Position numbers and translations under genes: made by a program. From Flavobacterium sp. BFFFF1 (GTDB taxonomy: Bacteria; Bacteroidota; Bacteroidia; Flavobacteriales; Flavobacteriaceae), in assembly GCF_002256285.1 (NCBI RefSeq), contig NZ_NKJE01000007.1, forward strand, positions 84,757 to 148,756: a stretch of 64,000 nucleotides of DNA, given 5' to 3'. The notes below the pieces were generated by a model. The model saw only the letters and a program-made list of their open reading frames with translations. It was not told where the DNA came from and did not search any database. Below are positions 25,657 to 33,972 of the stretch, piece by piece; position 1 is the first letter of the stretch; the number at the start of each line of letters is the position of its first letter.

Positions 25657-25677
25657 TCATATTTAAAAATAAACATC

Positions 25678-26571
25678 ATGAAATACATTTTGACCGGTTC
25701 CATCGGGAACATCAGCAAGCCATTAGCACAACAATTAGTCGCCGCCGGGCATGACGTAACCATCATCAGCAGCAATGCAGACCGTCAATCCGACATCGAA
25801 AACCTAGGTGCTACAGCAGCGATCGGCAGCGTATTGGACGCCGAATTTCTGGCGCACGTCTTTACCGGTGCCGACGCCGTCTACCTGATGGTCCCACCCA
25901 ATTTCACAGTAACGGATTGGCCTGCTTATCAAAGAGAGGTCGCCGACGCCTTTCTCAGAGCAGTAAAAACGAGCGGCATTAACAATATTGTACAACTCAG
26001 CAGCATCGGTGCTCATGTGGGACACAGCGCAGGTCCAATCGACGAAGTTGGTAATCTTGAAAGAAAACTCGAAGCCATTGGCGGACTGAATGTAGTGGCG
26101 TTACGCCCATCTTATTTCTACACGAATCTTTACACCACCACTGACATGATCAAGCATGCAGGAATCATTGGCTCTAACATGGGCGACAGCAGTGCTGAAA
26201 TCATCCTAACGCACCCTGCCGACATCGCCGATGTGGCCGCAAAAGTACTCCTGGACCTCGATTTCAAAGGACAAAATGTGAAGTACATTTCGAGTGATAT
26301 CCGCACTTTCGCAGAAGTAGCTGCAGTAATAGGCAACGCGATTGGCAAACCTGACCTGCCATGGGTTAACTTTACCGACGAACAGGCTCTTGAAGGTGCA
26401 AAACAGGCGGGACTGCATGAAACGTTTGCCGAAGGATTCACGCAGATGGGAAAATCATTCCGCGAAGGCCTGCTCCAGACGGACTATCTCGAAAGGAATG
26501 AAAAACCGCAGGGAAAAGTAAAGCTGGAAGATTTTGCAAAGGAATTTGCTTTAGCGTTCCAGGCCAATTGA
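25678..26571 (+). CDS. NmrA-like NAD(P)-binding oxidoreductase (atypical SDR)
   Basis: The 297-residue protein has an N-terminal Rossmann motif, YILTGSIGNISKPLAQQL (3-20). It continues with SNADRQSDIENLGA, the NmrA-like stretch GADAVYLMVPPNF and NIVQLSSIGAH, and RPSYFYTNL in the second half. The classical YxxxK pair is absent, as in NmrA/HSCARG and QorB-type proteins that reduce quinones or sense NADP. The ATG chosen follows a strong promoter. It faces an HxlR regulator and shares its operator. The substrate is unknown; a quinone or other electrophile is the likeliest. Confidence 0.9.
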   Translation: MKYILTGSIGNISKPLAQQLVAAGHDVTIISSNADRQSDIENLGATAAIGSVLDAEFLAHVFTGADAVYLMVPPNFTVTDWPAYQREVADAFLRAVKTSGINNIVQLSSIGAHVGHSAGPIDEVGNLERKLEAIGGLNVVALRPSYFYTNLYTTTDMIKHAGIIGSNMGDSSAEIILTHPADIADVAAKVLLDLDFKGQNVKYISSDIRTFAEVAAVIGNAIGKPDLPWVNFTDEQALEGAKQAGLHETFAEGFTQMGKSFREGLLQTDYLERNEKPQGKVKLEDFAKEFALAFQAN

Positions 26572-26587
26572 TATTGGCTTTGTATAA

Positions 26588-26618
26588 ACAAAGAAATCCG
26601 CTTCGAAAGTCGCGGATT
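26588..26618. terminator. Bidirectional terminator
   Basis: AATCCGC and GCGGATT with extended A- and T-rich arms (ACAAAG/CTTTTGT) form a hairpin between the convergent oxidoreductase and Lrp-type genes. The core and loop are nearly identical to the terminator at 25161-25191. Confidence 0.8.
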
Positions 26619-26632
26619 CTTTTGTTTTTATG

Positions 26633-27103
26633 TTACAGCTGAATCTGCCGTTCTATCTGCTGGTCCAGCGAAATAAACGTTTCTGTCCTCGACACCCCTT
26701 CAATGGCCTGGATTTTAGTGTTTAGTAAATTCATCAAATGCTCGTTGTCACGACAAATAATTTTTATAAGGATTGACCAGTTTCCTGTGGTATAATGGCA
26801 TTCCAGTACTTCAGGGATTTTACGAAGTTCCTTTACTGCTTCCGGATTGCGGGCGGCCTTGTCCAGATAAATCCCGACAAATGCCATCGTGCTGTAGCCG
26901 AGTACCTTGTTACTTACCGTAAATTTCGACCCGGAGATTACGCCCGATTGTTCGAGTTTCCTTAAACGCTGATGGATTGCCGCGCCGGAGATTCCGATTT
27001 TATTGGCGATCTGAAGTATGGGCTTGCGCGCATCGGCCATCAGTTCGCGCAGGATTTCCTTATCGATTCCGTCTATTTCGATTTGTAACGAATTTATTTT
27101 CAT
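26633..27103 (-). CDS. Lrp/AsnC-family transcriptional regulator
   Basis: The 156-residue protein has an N-terminal helix-turn-helix (IDKEILRELMADARKPI, then NKIGISGAAIHQRLRKLEQSGVI) and a C-terminal RAM ligand-binding domain (VGIYLDKAARNPEAVKEL, VLECHYTTGNWSILIKI). Lrp/AsnC proteins form octamers that respond to amino acids. The effector is not readable. A TATTTTTG promoter element lies at 27121-27128. No amino-acid gene is directly linked; the nearest candidate is the saccharopine dehydrogenase-like gene about 700 bp away. Confidence 0.93.
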   Translation of the reverse strand: MKINSLQIEIDGIDKEILRELMADARKPILQIANKIGISGAAIHQRLRKLEQSGVISGSKFTVSNKVLGYSTMAFVGIYLDKAARNPEAVKELRKIPEVLECHYTTGNWSILIKIICRDNEHLMNLLNTKIQAIEGVSRTETFISLDQQIERQIQL

Positions 27104-27208
27104 GGTAATGAATTTGAAATCAAAAATAAGATTTTAATTTTAAAATGAAAGTCTTAAATGCTACAGGAAGTAAATACTCATTTGATGTACAGCACGTTAA
27201 AAAAATAT

Positions 27209-27216
27209 TATATTTG
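27209..27216 (+). promoter_or_regulatory. Promoter -7 element of the small lipoprotein gene
   Basis: TATATTTG is an exact TAnnTTTG match, 43 bases before the chosen ATG at 27260. A TTTG at 27181-27184 is somewhat far (24-bp spacer). Confidence 0.45.
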
Positions 27217-27259
27217 CCGCCTGAAAATATTTTCAGAAGAAAAATTAAGAAGAAAAAGA

Positions 27260-27733
27260 ATGAAAAAATTGTTGTACGGGATTTCGGCTATGTTATTACT
27301 CCTGAATTTTTCCTGTGTTTCTGACGAAGACACCACTGAGGAAGAGACACTTTCAAATAATCCTGTAACGGGAACGGTTTTCGGCAGAACATTTACTGTG
27401 AATCCCGATGGCGGAAAAGCAAGTAACATACTTTCTAATGGCGTTGAGGGTGTTTACATTTATCTCACAGCGACCTCAGTAGGTTGTGGTTTGGAGCCTG
27501 AGACATTCGAATATCCGGTGATCATCTTTGCTCCGCGCGCCATAGGTACACATACAACGAATACTTCTATTCTCTTTAAAGATTTGGAATCTGATGATTT
27601 TGTGAGTGCCGCAGGACAGATAACGGTAGAGATTATTTCTGTAGGTGACACGGTTGTAGGGAGGGTTTTGGCGCCTGCTTTATTTTATGACAACCACATC
27701 AACGGAAGATTTGAAGTGCCTTATTGCAACTAA
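27260..27733 (+). CDS. Predicted lipoprotein of unknown function
   Basis: The 157-residue protein has a lipoprotein signal (KKLLYGISAMLLLLNFSC) with the lipidated cysteine at 19, followed by VSDEDTTEEETLSNN, an acidic linker often seen on exported Bacteroidetes lipoproteins. The rest is beta-rich with two further cysteines (in TSVGCGLEPE and at the C-terminal PYCN) that could form a disulfide. I recognise no domain. The ATG used starts the signal peptide; the frame is open further upstream but crosses the promoter. It is a single-gene unit with its own promoter and terminator. Confidence 0.7.
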   Translation: MKKLLYGISAMLLLLNFSCVSDEDTTEEETLSNNPVTGTVFGRTFTVNPDGGKASNILSNGVEGVYIYLTATSVGCGLEPETFEYPVIIFAPRAIGTHTTNTSILFKDLESDDFVSAAGQITVEIISVGDTVVGRVLAPALFYDNHINGRFEVPYCN

Positions 27734-27750
27734 GCATCGGACTAAAAAAT

Positions 27751-27781
27751 AAAAAACCGCCCCAAAAAGGCGGTTTCTTTT
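27751..27781. terminator. Bidirectional terminator
   Basis: AAAACCGCC and GGCGGTTT enclose a 7-base loop, with A and T tracts on either side, between the lipoprotein gene and the convergent saccharopine dehydrogenase-like gene. Confidence 0.8.
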
Positions 27782-27801
27782 ATTGCATCCTAATTTTGGT
27801 G

Positions 27802-29169
27802 CTAACTCAGTTTATCCGGATTGTACCCGAAATAAGGCACATGCTTTTCATTAAACACCACGCCGTATTCTTCGAGTTCCGTTAAGATAGGCTCATACAC
27901 TTCCTTGCGAATCGGCAGTTGAACACCCGGCGTTGTAATATTTCCATTCAGGATCTGCAATGTCGCCATAGCAACCGGAAGCCCGACGGTTTTTGCCATT
28001 GCAGTGTACGTCTGATCATCGCCGATACAAACCATTTTGGAGTCGATCTGCTTTTGCTCGCCGTTCAGTTCATACCCGAATTTATGGTACATCACAATCA
28101 TGTCTTTGTCATCCGGTTTTAGTGTCCAGCTATCGTTCAGGATCTTTTCCAGGATCTGAGCAGGCGTTGCGTGTTGAAGCCCCACAATCTTGTTCGGGTT
28201 AAAGATGTCCAGTTCAAGCAATTTGTCCCACATAATGTCATCCTGCTCAATGCCAAGCTGCATGCGTGTTTTGATCTCTACTGAATCCGTTGGATGATAT
28301 GGCAGAAACAGGTTGATGAACTCACGGTAGCTGATCGTTTCAGAATTATCAATCATATACGTATCATCGGTCATGCCGAGCTGCACGAACATATTCCAGG
28401 CACGCGAATAACCCACACGTCGGATGGTGCCACGATACAGTGTCAGGATATCGTCGAGTCCGTAGATGCTGCGGTATTTCAGCGAATCGCGGTTCGCATA
28501 GCCTTCGAAACGGCCGTAGCCTTCTACTTCAAGGAATTCGGTTCGACGGAATAATTTGTGGTACGGTATGTATTTGTAAGTCCCTTCCTGGATGAATTTT
28601 GCCGCACCGCCTTGTCCTGCAAGGACCACGTTTCGCGGTGCCCAGGTGAATTTATAATTCCAAAGATTGTCATCAGACTCCGGTGCTACGAGCCCGCCAC
28701 AAAACGACTCGAACAAAATCATCTTTCCGCCTTTGTCGCGGATTTCATCGATTACCTTCATCGCGCTCATGTGGTCTATCCCGGGATCAAGTCCAATTTC
28801 ATTCATGAAAATGAGGCCGTTTTCTTTGGCGGCAGCGTCAAGGCTTTGCATCGCATCGCTGATATAGGAGGCGGTGACCATATGTTTTTTGAACGTTACG
28901 CAGTCCTTTGCCACTTCAAAATGAAGGTGTGCGGGAAGCATGGAAATGACCACATCGGCTTTCTGTATTTCGGATTTGCGCTGCGCTTCATCGAAAATAT
29001 CAAACGAGATCGCCGTAGCGTTCGGATGGTTATTTGTTTTACGCTGGGCCAGCTCAACTGACAAATCACCGATCGTCAGGTGCAGGTTTTCCGAGGCGGA
29101 TTTGGCGAGCAGGTATTGTATCAGCGATGAGGCGGAGCGTCCCGCGCCTATGATCAGAATATTTCTCAT
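27802..29169 (-). CDS. Saccharopine dehydrogenase-family protein
   Basis: The 455-residue protein begins with a Rossmann motif, ILIIGAGRSASSLIQYL (4-20). It continues with ADVVISMLPAHLH, the family segment LDPGIDHMSAMKVID near 125-140, and FESFCGGLVAPESDDNLWNYKFTW. That pattern fits the saccharopine reductase/dehydrogenase family (LYS9-like). In eukaryotes these enzymes act in lysine metabolism; in flavobacteria the reaction is not settled for most members, and lysine degradation is one possibility. A TACATTTG promoter element lies at 29187-29194. Confidence 0.88.
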   Translation of the reverse strand: MRNILIIGAGRSASSLIQYLLAKSASENLHLTIGDLSVELAQRKTNNHPNATAISFDIFDEAQRKSEIQKADVVISMLPAHLHFEVAKDCVTFKKHMVTASYISDAMQSLDAAAKENGLIFMNEIGLDPGIDHMSAMKVIDEIRDKGGKMILFESFCGGLVAPESDDNLWNYKFTWAPRNVVLAGQGGAAKFIQEGTYKYIPYHKLFRRTEFLEVEGYGRFEGYANRDSLKYRSIYGLDDILTLYRGTIRRVGYSRAWNMFVQLGMTDDTYMIDNSETISYREFINLFLPYHPTDSVEIKTRMQLGIEQDDIMWDKLLELDIFNPNKIVGLQHATPAQILEKILNDSWTLKPDDKDMIVMYHKFGYELNGEQKQIDSKMVCIGDDQTYTAMAKTVGLPVAMATLQILNGNITTPGVQLPIRKEVYEPILTELEEYGVVFNEKHVPYFGYNPDKLS

Positions 29170-29186
29170 TTGTTCAAATTATGGCG

Positions 29187-29194
29187 CAAATGTA
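29187..29194 (-). promoter_or_regulatory. Promoter -7 element of the saccharopine dehydrogenase-like gene
   Basis: TACATTTG on the minus strand matches TAnnTTTG, 18 bases before the ATG at 29169. Confidence 0.4.
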
Positions 29195-29277
29195 GCTATT
29201 TGTTATATTTATAAAAAAGTATGCCGTGTTGTTTTTTCGTAAACCAATGCAGCTTACTTTTATGGAAAATTTTAGTC

Positions 29278-29664
29278 ATGGATAAAAAGATAACAGCCAC
29301 CGGCGCCTTACTTGGTTTTTTAGCAATTGTTTTCGGGGCGTTCGGGGCGCACGCGTTGAAGAAAGTCCTGACAGTAGATTTGCTGGCTGCATTCGAAACG
29401 GGTGTACGCTATCAGATGTATAACGCGTTGTTTCTCTTATTTCTGGGCAAATTTGATTTGGTATCAGAGCGATCGAAAAAAATCGTTTATAATTTGGTTC
29501 TTTGGGGCATTGTCCTGTTTTCAGGATCATTATATACCATTTCCCTGCTGTCGGTTGCTGACATCCAGGTTCGGCTGGTTGGAATACTCACCCCTTTTGG
29601 AGGATTACTGTTAATCATGGGTTGGTTTTGGTTATTTATTGAAATAATCCGCAAAAAATCATAA
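29278..29664 (+). CDS. DUF423 membrane protein
   Basis: The 128-residue protein has four membrane helices and the DUF423 hallmarks: GALLGFLAIVFGAFGAHALKK near the start, the central TGVRYQMYNALFLLFL, and FSGSLYTISLL then TPFGGLLLIMGW. The family (YgdD-like) is widespread but its function is unknown. The ATG used starts this family pattern; the longer frame adds an unrelated cysteine-rich stretch. It lies alone before pckA. Confidence 0.85.
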   Translation: MDKKITATGALLGFLAIVFGAFGAHALKKVLTVDLLAAFETGVRYQMYNALFLLFLGKFDLVSERSKKIVYNLVLWGIVLFSGSLYTISLLSVADIQVRLVGILTPFGGLLLIMGWFWLFIEIIRKKS

Positions 29665-29671
29665 ATTTTGA

Positions 29672-29710
29672 ATTTACTACAACGTTGTAATTTTAAATTT
29701 TTTACTTTTG
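29672..29710 (+). promoter_or_regulatory. pckA promoter with a perfect palindromic operator candidate
   Basis: TACAACGTTGTA (29678-29689) is a perfect 12-bp palindrome within ATTTACTACAACGTTGTAA (29672-29690). It lies 13 bp before the -7 element TACTTTTG (29703-29710), so a bound protein would cover the -33 region. The same 19-bp site, differing in only the two central bases, lies before the macroglobulin gene at 52082-52100. Confidence 0.65.
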
Positions 29711-29743
29711 CTCTTTTAAAATTACAACTCAACTTTAAAATTT

Positions 29744-31345
29744 ATGGCAAATAACGCTTTGGTTACGAAATCGATTTCGCTTGACAATTTAAACATACAC
29801 AATGCGAACGTCCAATATCAGCTCACTCCGGATGAATTACACGATATTACGATACAGTCCGGGCAGGGCCGTGAAGCCTCAACAGGAGCCTTAGCAGTCA
29901 ATACCGGCGAGTTTACCGGAAGATCTCCTCAGGACCGCTTTATCGTTGAAGACAGCATTACGAAAGACCAGGTTTGGTGGGGGAAAGTGAACATTCCTTT
30001 TTCTTCAGAAAATTTCGATAAATTATATAACAAGGTAACCGCTTATCTGTCCGGAAAAGAAGTTTTTGTCCGTGACAGCTACGTGTGTGCCGATGAGAAC
30101 TACAGGCTAAATGTACGCGTGGTTACTGAAACGGCATGGTCAAATTTATTCTGCTACAACATGTTCTTAAGGCCGGAAGCTTCCGAACTTGAAAACTTTA
30201 CTCCAGACTGGCACGTCATCTGCGCGCCGGGCTTTATGGCAGATCCTGCTGTAGATGGCACAAGACAACATAACTTCGCCATACTGGATTTCACAAAGAA
30301 GATTGCATTAATTGGCGGTACCGGATATACGGGAGAAATGAAGAAAGGCATTTTCTCCGCACTGAATTTTATTCTTCCTGTTGACAAAAATGCGTTGCCG
30401 ATGCACTGCAGTGCCAATGTGGGCGAGAACGGCGATACGGCCATTTTCTTTGGCCTTTCCGGTACAGGAAAAACCACACTTTCTGCCGACCCGAATCGCA
30501 AATTGATTGGAGACGATGAGCATGGTTGGACCAGTGAAAATACAGTCTTTAATTTTGAAGGCGGCTGTTATGCAAAAGTCATCAACCTTTCTGAAGAAAA
30601 CGAACCGGATATTTACCATGCCATTAAGCGGGGTGCCATCCTTGAAAACGTAATCTTCAAACCAGGAACAAATGAAGTGGACTACAGTGATGTTTCGATT
30701 ACGCCAAACACACGCGTAAGCTATCCTATCTATCATATCGACAACATACAACCGGGTTCAATTGGTAAAAACCCGAAAAACATATTCTTCCTGACGGCGG
30801 ACTCCTTTGGAATTCTGCCTCCGATTTCAAAACTCACACCAGGACAGGCGGCCTATCACTTTATTTCAGGTTACACCGCAAAAGTTGCCGGTACAGAAGC
30901 AGGTGTTACGGAACCGCAGCCTAATTTTTCGGCGTGTTTTGGAGCGCCTTTTATGCCATTGCATCCCACGCGCTACGCAGAAATGCTGAGTAAAAAAATG
31001 CAGGATGCCGGGGTTAAAGTATGGTTAATTAATACAGGCTGGACTGGTGGTCCCTATGGCGTTGGCCACAGGATGAAACTAAAGTACACCCGCGAAATGA
31101 TCACCGCAGCGTTAAATGGCGAATTGGATCACGTTGACTATAAAAATCATGACGTTTTTGGCCTTGCCATTCCACAGTCCTGCCCTAACGTTCCGTCGGA
31201 AATCCTAAACCCTGGGAATACATGGGATAATCAGGATTTATATGATACAAAAGCCTTAGAGCTTGCAGCAAAATTCAAAGACAACTTTAAAAAGTTTGAA
31301 GAGTTTGCCAACGCTGAGATTTTAGCGGGAGGCCCATTGGTATAA
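29744..31345 (+). CDS. pckA: Phosphoenolpyruvate carboxykinase (ATP)
   Basis: The 533-residue enzyme of ATP-dependent PEPCK type converts oxaloacetate and ATP to phosphoenolpyruvate, the entry step of gluconeogenesis. The family signatures are visible: EFTGRSPQDRFIVED near 50, the kinase-1a P-loop FGLSGTGKTTLSADP at about 235, the metal-site LIGDDEHGW just after, and NTRVSYPIYHI. Size matches the family. It has its own promoter with a palindromic operator candidate and a strong terminator, so it is a single-gene unit. Confidence 0.98.
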   Translation: MANNALVTKSISLDNLNIHNANVQYQLTPDELHDITIQSGQGREASTGALAVNTGEFTGRSPQDRFIVEDSITKDQVWWGKVNIPFSSENFDKLYNKVTAYLSGKEVFVRDSYVCADENYRLNVRVVTETAWSNLFCYNMFLRPEASELENFTPDWHVICAPGFMADPAVDGTRQHNFAILDFTKKIALIGGTGYTGEMKKGIFSALNFILPVDKNALPMHCSANVGENGDTAIFFGLSGTGKTTLSADPNRKLIGDDEHGWTSENTVFNFEGGCYAKVINLSEENEPDIYHAIKRGAILENVIFKPGTNEVDYSDVSITPNTRVSYPIYHIDNIQPGSIGKNPKNIFFLTADSFGILPPISKLTPGQAAYHFISGYTAKVAGTEAGVTEPQPNFSACFGAPFMPLHPTRYAEMLSKKMQDAGVKVWLINTGWTGGPYGVGHRMKLKYTREMITAALNGELDHVDYKNHDVFGLAIPQSCPNVPSEILNPGNTWDNQDLYDTKALELAAKFKDNFKKFEEFANAEILAGGPLV

Positions 31346-31364
31346 ACAGAAAATTGTAATTCAG

Positions 31365-31394
31365 AAAACCGGTTCGTCAGATCCGGTTTTTTTT
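31365..31394 (+). terminator. Terminator of pckA
   Basis: AAAACCGG and CCGGTTTT flank a 10-base loop and are followed by further T residues, 20 bp after the pckA stop. Confidence 0.85.
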
Positions 31395-31538
31395 ATGTCC
31401 CGGATTTTATATCAAGACCTAATTTAGTTCCCTATCCGGAATTAAAACATCTAACAAAATATCCGGATTTAACGTAATAGAAAACCTTGCGGTTTCACTA
31501 GGGAAAACATTATCCCCTTCCCTGAAGGTAAAATACAA

Positions 31539-31567
31539 ATTTTCCCGAATATATTTTACGGGAAAAT
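31539..31567. other. Isolated perfect hairpin in a 330-bp gene-free stretch
   Basis: ATTTTCCCG and CGGGAAAAT form a perfect 9-bp stem with an 11-base loop. Between pckA and hemD (31346-31675) I see this hairpin, the two terminators listed, and two direct copies of ATCCGGA (about 31434 and 31460), but no gene. Confidence 0.4.
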
Positions 31568-31627
31568 CATACTTTTTCTTAATTTTTGGTCAATATGCAA
31601 TCATGCAGTTTACAAAGTGATTTCCAT

Positions 31628-31652
31628 AAAAAAAGCCACACAATGTATGGCT
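31628..31652 (-). terminator. Terminator of hemD
   Basis: On the minus strand AGCCATACA and TGTGTGGCT form a stem followed by seven T residues, 24 bp after the hemD stop. Confidence 0.75.
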
Positions 31653-31675
31653 CTCCTGTAAGTATTTGTTTCTTC

Positions 31676-32425
31676 CTATTTTTCTTTATTTGCTTTCGCG
31701 ATATATTTTTCAAGTGCCATAGTCATTGAAGGAGCTTCCGGAGAAGGCGCCATAATGTCTACACGAAGTCCGTGCTCCAACGCTTCTTTCTGCGTAGTGC
31801 TTCCAAACACTGCAATCCTCGTATTGTTTTGCTCAAAATCGGGGAAGTTCTTGAAAAGAGATTTAATTCCGGTTGGACTGAAAAAAGCCAGCACATCGTA
31901 GTAAACATCTGCAAGGTCAGAAAGGTCACTCATTACAGTCTTATAAAAAGTAGCCTGTGTCCAATCCACTTTGAGGTTGTTCAGAACCTGAGGCGCATCG
32001 GCATTTAATTGGTCTGAAGCAGGTAGCAGGAACTTTTCATCTTTGTATTTCTTGATCAGCGGAGACATGTCGACAAAATCTTTTTGCCCCACATATATCT
32101 TGCGTTTCCGGTATACCACATATTTCTGTAAATAAAAGGCAATGGCTTCCGATTGGCAGAAATATTTAAGTCCTTCCGGGATTTTGTAACGCATTTCTTC
32201 AGCAACCCGAAAAAAATGGTCGATTGAATTCTTGCTGGTAAGAATGATTGCCGTGTAATTGTTGAGATCAATTTTCTGAAGCCTGACGTCTTTAGCGTTA
32301 ACGCCTTCGACATGGATAAAAGGTCTGAAATCAATTTTTACTTTGTGCTTCTGTTGGAGCTCGTAGTAAGGGGAGTTTTCTACTTTAGGCTCTGGCTGGG
32401 AGACCAAAATTGTTTTCACTTTCAT
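31676..32425 (-). CDS. hemD: Uroporphyrinogen-III synthase
   Basis: The 249-residue protein has the weakly conserved HemD fold of two alternating domains: TILVSQPEP at the start, AIILTSKNSIDHFFRV near 74-89, GLKYFCQSEAIAFYLQ, and late DVLAFFSPTGIKSLFKNF then IAVFGSTTQKEALEHGL. The enzyme closes hydroxymethylbilane to uroporphyrinogen III in haem and sirohaem synthesis. It follows the DUF4271 gene by 17 bp on the same strand, an arrangement I associate with flavobacteria, and ends in a terminator. Confidence 0.88.
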   Translation of the reverse strand: MKVKTILVSQPEPKVENSPYYELQQKHKVKIDFRPFIHVEGVNAKDVRLQKIDLNNYTAIILTSKNSIDHFFRVAEEMRYKIPEGLKYFCQSEAIAFYLQKYVVYRKRKIYVGQKDFVDMSPLIKKYKDEKFLLPASDQLNADAPQVLNNLKVDWTQATFYKTVMSDLSDLADVYYDVLAFFSPTGIKSLFKNFPDFEQNNTRIAVFGSTTQKEALEHGLRVDIMAPSPEAPSMTMALEKYIAKANKEK

Positions 32426-32442
32426 ATAATAATAACTTTCAT

Positions 32443-33120
32443 TTAGGCTTTTTTCGTAAACCAGTAATACATAAAATAGTAGGGCGCTATTTCAAGTGCG
32501 CAAAGATACAAAATAAAGTAAAACAACTTACTTATTATTAAATTTTGATAAATCTTCAAAGAATTAAGATATGTCAGCACATTTATTATCAAAATAATGG
32601 AAATAATGGAATAAATTGCGGCAGCCGAAACGTTGTTATTGTAAAACAAGAAAATATTAACCGGAAGTAACAGCAGGCCGAGGTAGGTTCGGTAACTGAC
32701 CTTCTGCAAATTAAACTGCTCTATGAATTCTTCTATATTGAAAGAAACCGAAATAATTTTCTCGACCAGAAATTTTGACAGGATAAAAACACCCGTCAGC
32801 GTGAGCAATCTAAGATACAAAACCCAATCCGTTTTCGAAATCTGGCCATTACTGAAATAGCTTAGGAGAAACTGTATGAAAAACGCAATCGAAATGACCT
32901 GAACAATGAAAAGCAAAATCGTAAACCAACTCATCAGGTTGGAGCTGTCTTTGTAGATTTTAATATATTTGTCCGAGAAAATTAATCTGGAAAACTCCGC
33001 GAAACGGCCCTCAAAAACGGTTTTCGCCAAAGCCAAGAGCGCGAAACACACTACGAAAAGGACCGTCGCCCAATCCTTGTTCTCCAATACGCGCTCCTGA
33101 AATGAAATTGCCATCACCAT
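32443..33120 (-). CDS. DUF4271 membrane protein
   Basis: The 225-residue protein has five to six membrane helices (for example WATVLFVVCFALLALAKTVF, FTILLFIVQVISIAFFIQFLL and YRTYLGLLLLPVNIFLFY) and the layout of the Bacteroidetes family DUF4271. Two start codons lie two residues apart and either is possible. Its linkage to hemD suggests co-transcription but gives no clear role. The divergent neighbour is a polyprenol-phosphate glycosyltransferase with a start-to-start gap of 99 bp. Confidence 0.85.
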   Translation of the reverse strand: MVMAISFQERVLENKDWATVLFVVCFALLALAKTVFEGRFAEFSRLIFSDKYIKIYKDSSNLMSWFTILLFIVQVISIAFFIQFLLSYFSNGQISKTDWVLYLRLLTLTGVFILSKFLVEKIISVSFNIEEFIEQFNLQKVSYRTYLGLLLLPVNIFLFYNNNVSAAAIYSIISIILIINVLTYLNSLKIYQNLIISKLFYFILYLCALEIAPYYFMYYWFTKKA

Positions 33121-33192
33121 GCCGCAAAATTACTAATTTTTTGGTTGCTTATTTATTATGCTTTAATTAAGATTCAGCATCGATAAAAAGAT

Positions 33193-33200
33193 TATTTTTG
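33193..33200 (+). promoter_or_regulatory. Promoter -7 element of the glycosyltransferase operon
   Basis: TATTTTTG matches TAnnTTTG 19 bases before the ATG at 33220. Confidence 0.4.
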
Positions 33201-33219
33201 CCGTGAAATTTACTACAGC

Positions 33220-33945
33220 ATGACCGACAGTATAGTGATCATTCCCACTTACAATGAGATTGAAAACATCGAAAGTATCATCAGGGCAGTGCTTTCACAG
33301 CATAAGCATTTTAACCTGCTGATTATCGACGACAATTCCCCTGACAATACTGCCGGAAAAGTTACCGAATTGCAACAGGAATTTCCGGGAAGGATTTTTC
33401 TGGAGAGACGTGATAAGAAGTCCGGACTGGGTACGGCATATGTTCATGGATTCAAATGGGCACTGGCAAAGGGTTATGAATACGTTTTCGAAATGGACGC
33501 CGATTTTTCGCACAATCCAAAAGACCTCGAAAAACTCTACAACTGCTGTCATTTTGAAAGTGCGGATGTAGCCATCGGATCGAGATATGTGACGGGGGTA
33601 AATGTGGTAAATTGGCCGTTAAGCCGTGTGTTGCTTTCCTATTTTGCCTCGGTGTATGTAAGAACAATCACCGGAATGAAGATTCATGATGCTACGGCAG
33701 GTTTTATGTGCTACCGAAGCGAAGTACTCAAAAGCATCAATCTTGATAAGATAAAATTTATTGGATATGCATTCCAGATCGAAATGAAATACCGGGCGTA
33801 CGCAAAAAACTTTGTGATCAATGAAGTACCGATAATTTTTACAGACCGTACAAAAGGACAGTCCAAAATGAGCAATTCCATCATCAAAGAAGCCGTTTTT
33901 GGTGTAATTTCCTTAAGAATCAGAAAATTTTTCAATAGGCTATAG
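33220..33945 (+). CDS. Polyprenol-phosphate mannosyltransferase-like GT2 enzyme
   Basis: The 241-residue family-2 glycosyltransferase of the DPM1 type has IPTYNEIENIESII (8-21), LLIIDDNSPDNTAGKV, the DxD-containing FEMDADFSHNPKDL near 90-103 and the later FTDRTKGQSKMS. It has no C-terminal membrane helices. Characterised members transfer mannose from GDP-mannose to polyprenol phosphate at the membrane surface, making a donor for glycan or protein O-glycosylation. The donor sugar here is not proven. The dihydroorotase gene follows after 27 bp. Confidence 0.92.
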   Translation: MTDSIVIIPTYNEIENIESIIRAVLSQHKHFNLLIIDDNSPDNTAGKVTELQQEFPGRIFLERRDKKSGLGTAYVHGFKWALAKGYEYVFEMDADFSHNPKDLEKLYNCCHFESADVAIGSRYVTGVNVVNWPLSRVLLSYFASVYVRTITGMKIHDATAGFMCYRSEVLKSINLDKIKFIGYAFQIEMKYRAYAKNFVINEVPIIFTDRTKGQSKMSNSIIKEAVFGVISLRIRKFFNRL

Positions 33946-33972
33946 GCCAATAAGACAAGTAAGCGCAAGAAC

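Noticed and set aside
28558..29061. Plus-strand frame of 167 codons opposite the saccharopine dehydrogenase-like gene
   Set aside because: No promoter or domain; the opposite strand carries a full-length family match.
33208..33217. A third ATTTACTACA match, before the glycosyltransferase gene
   Set aside because: Only the left half of the palindromic site is present; a 10-base match in AT-rich DNA can occur by chance in a window this size.
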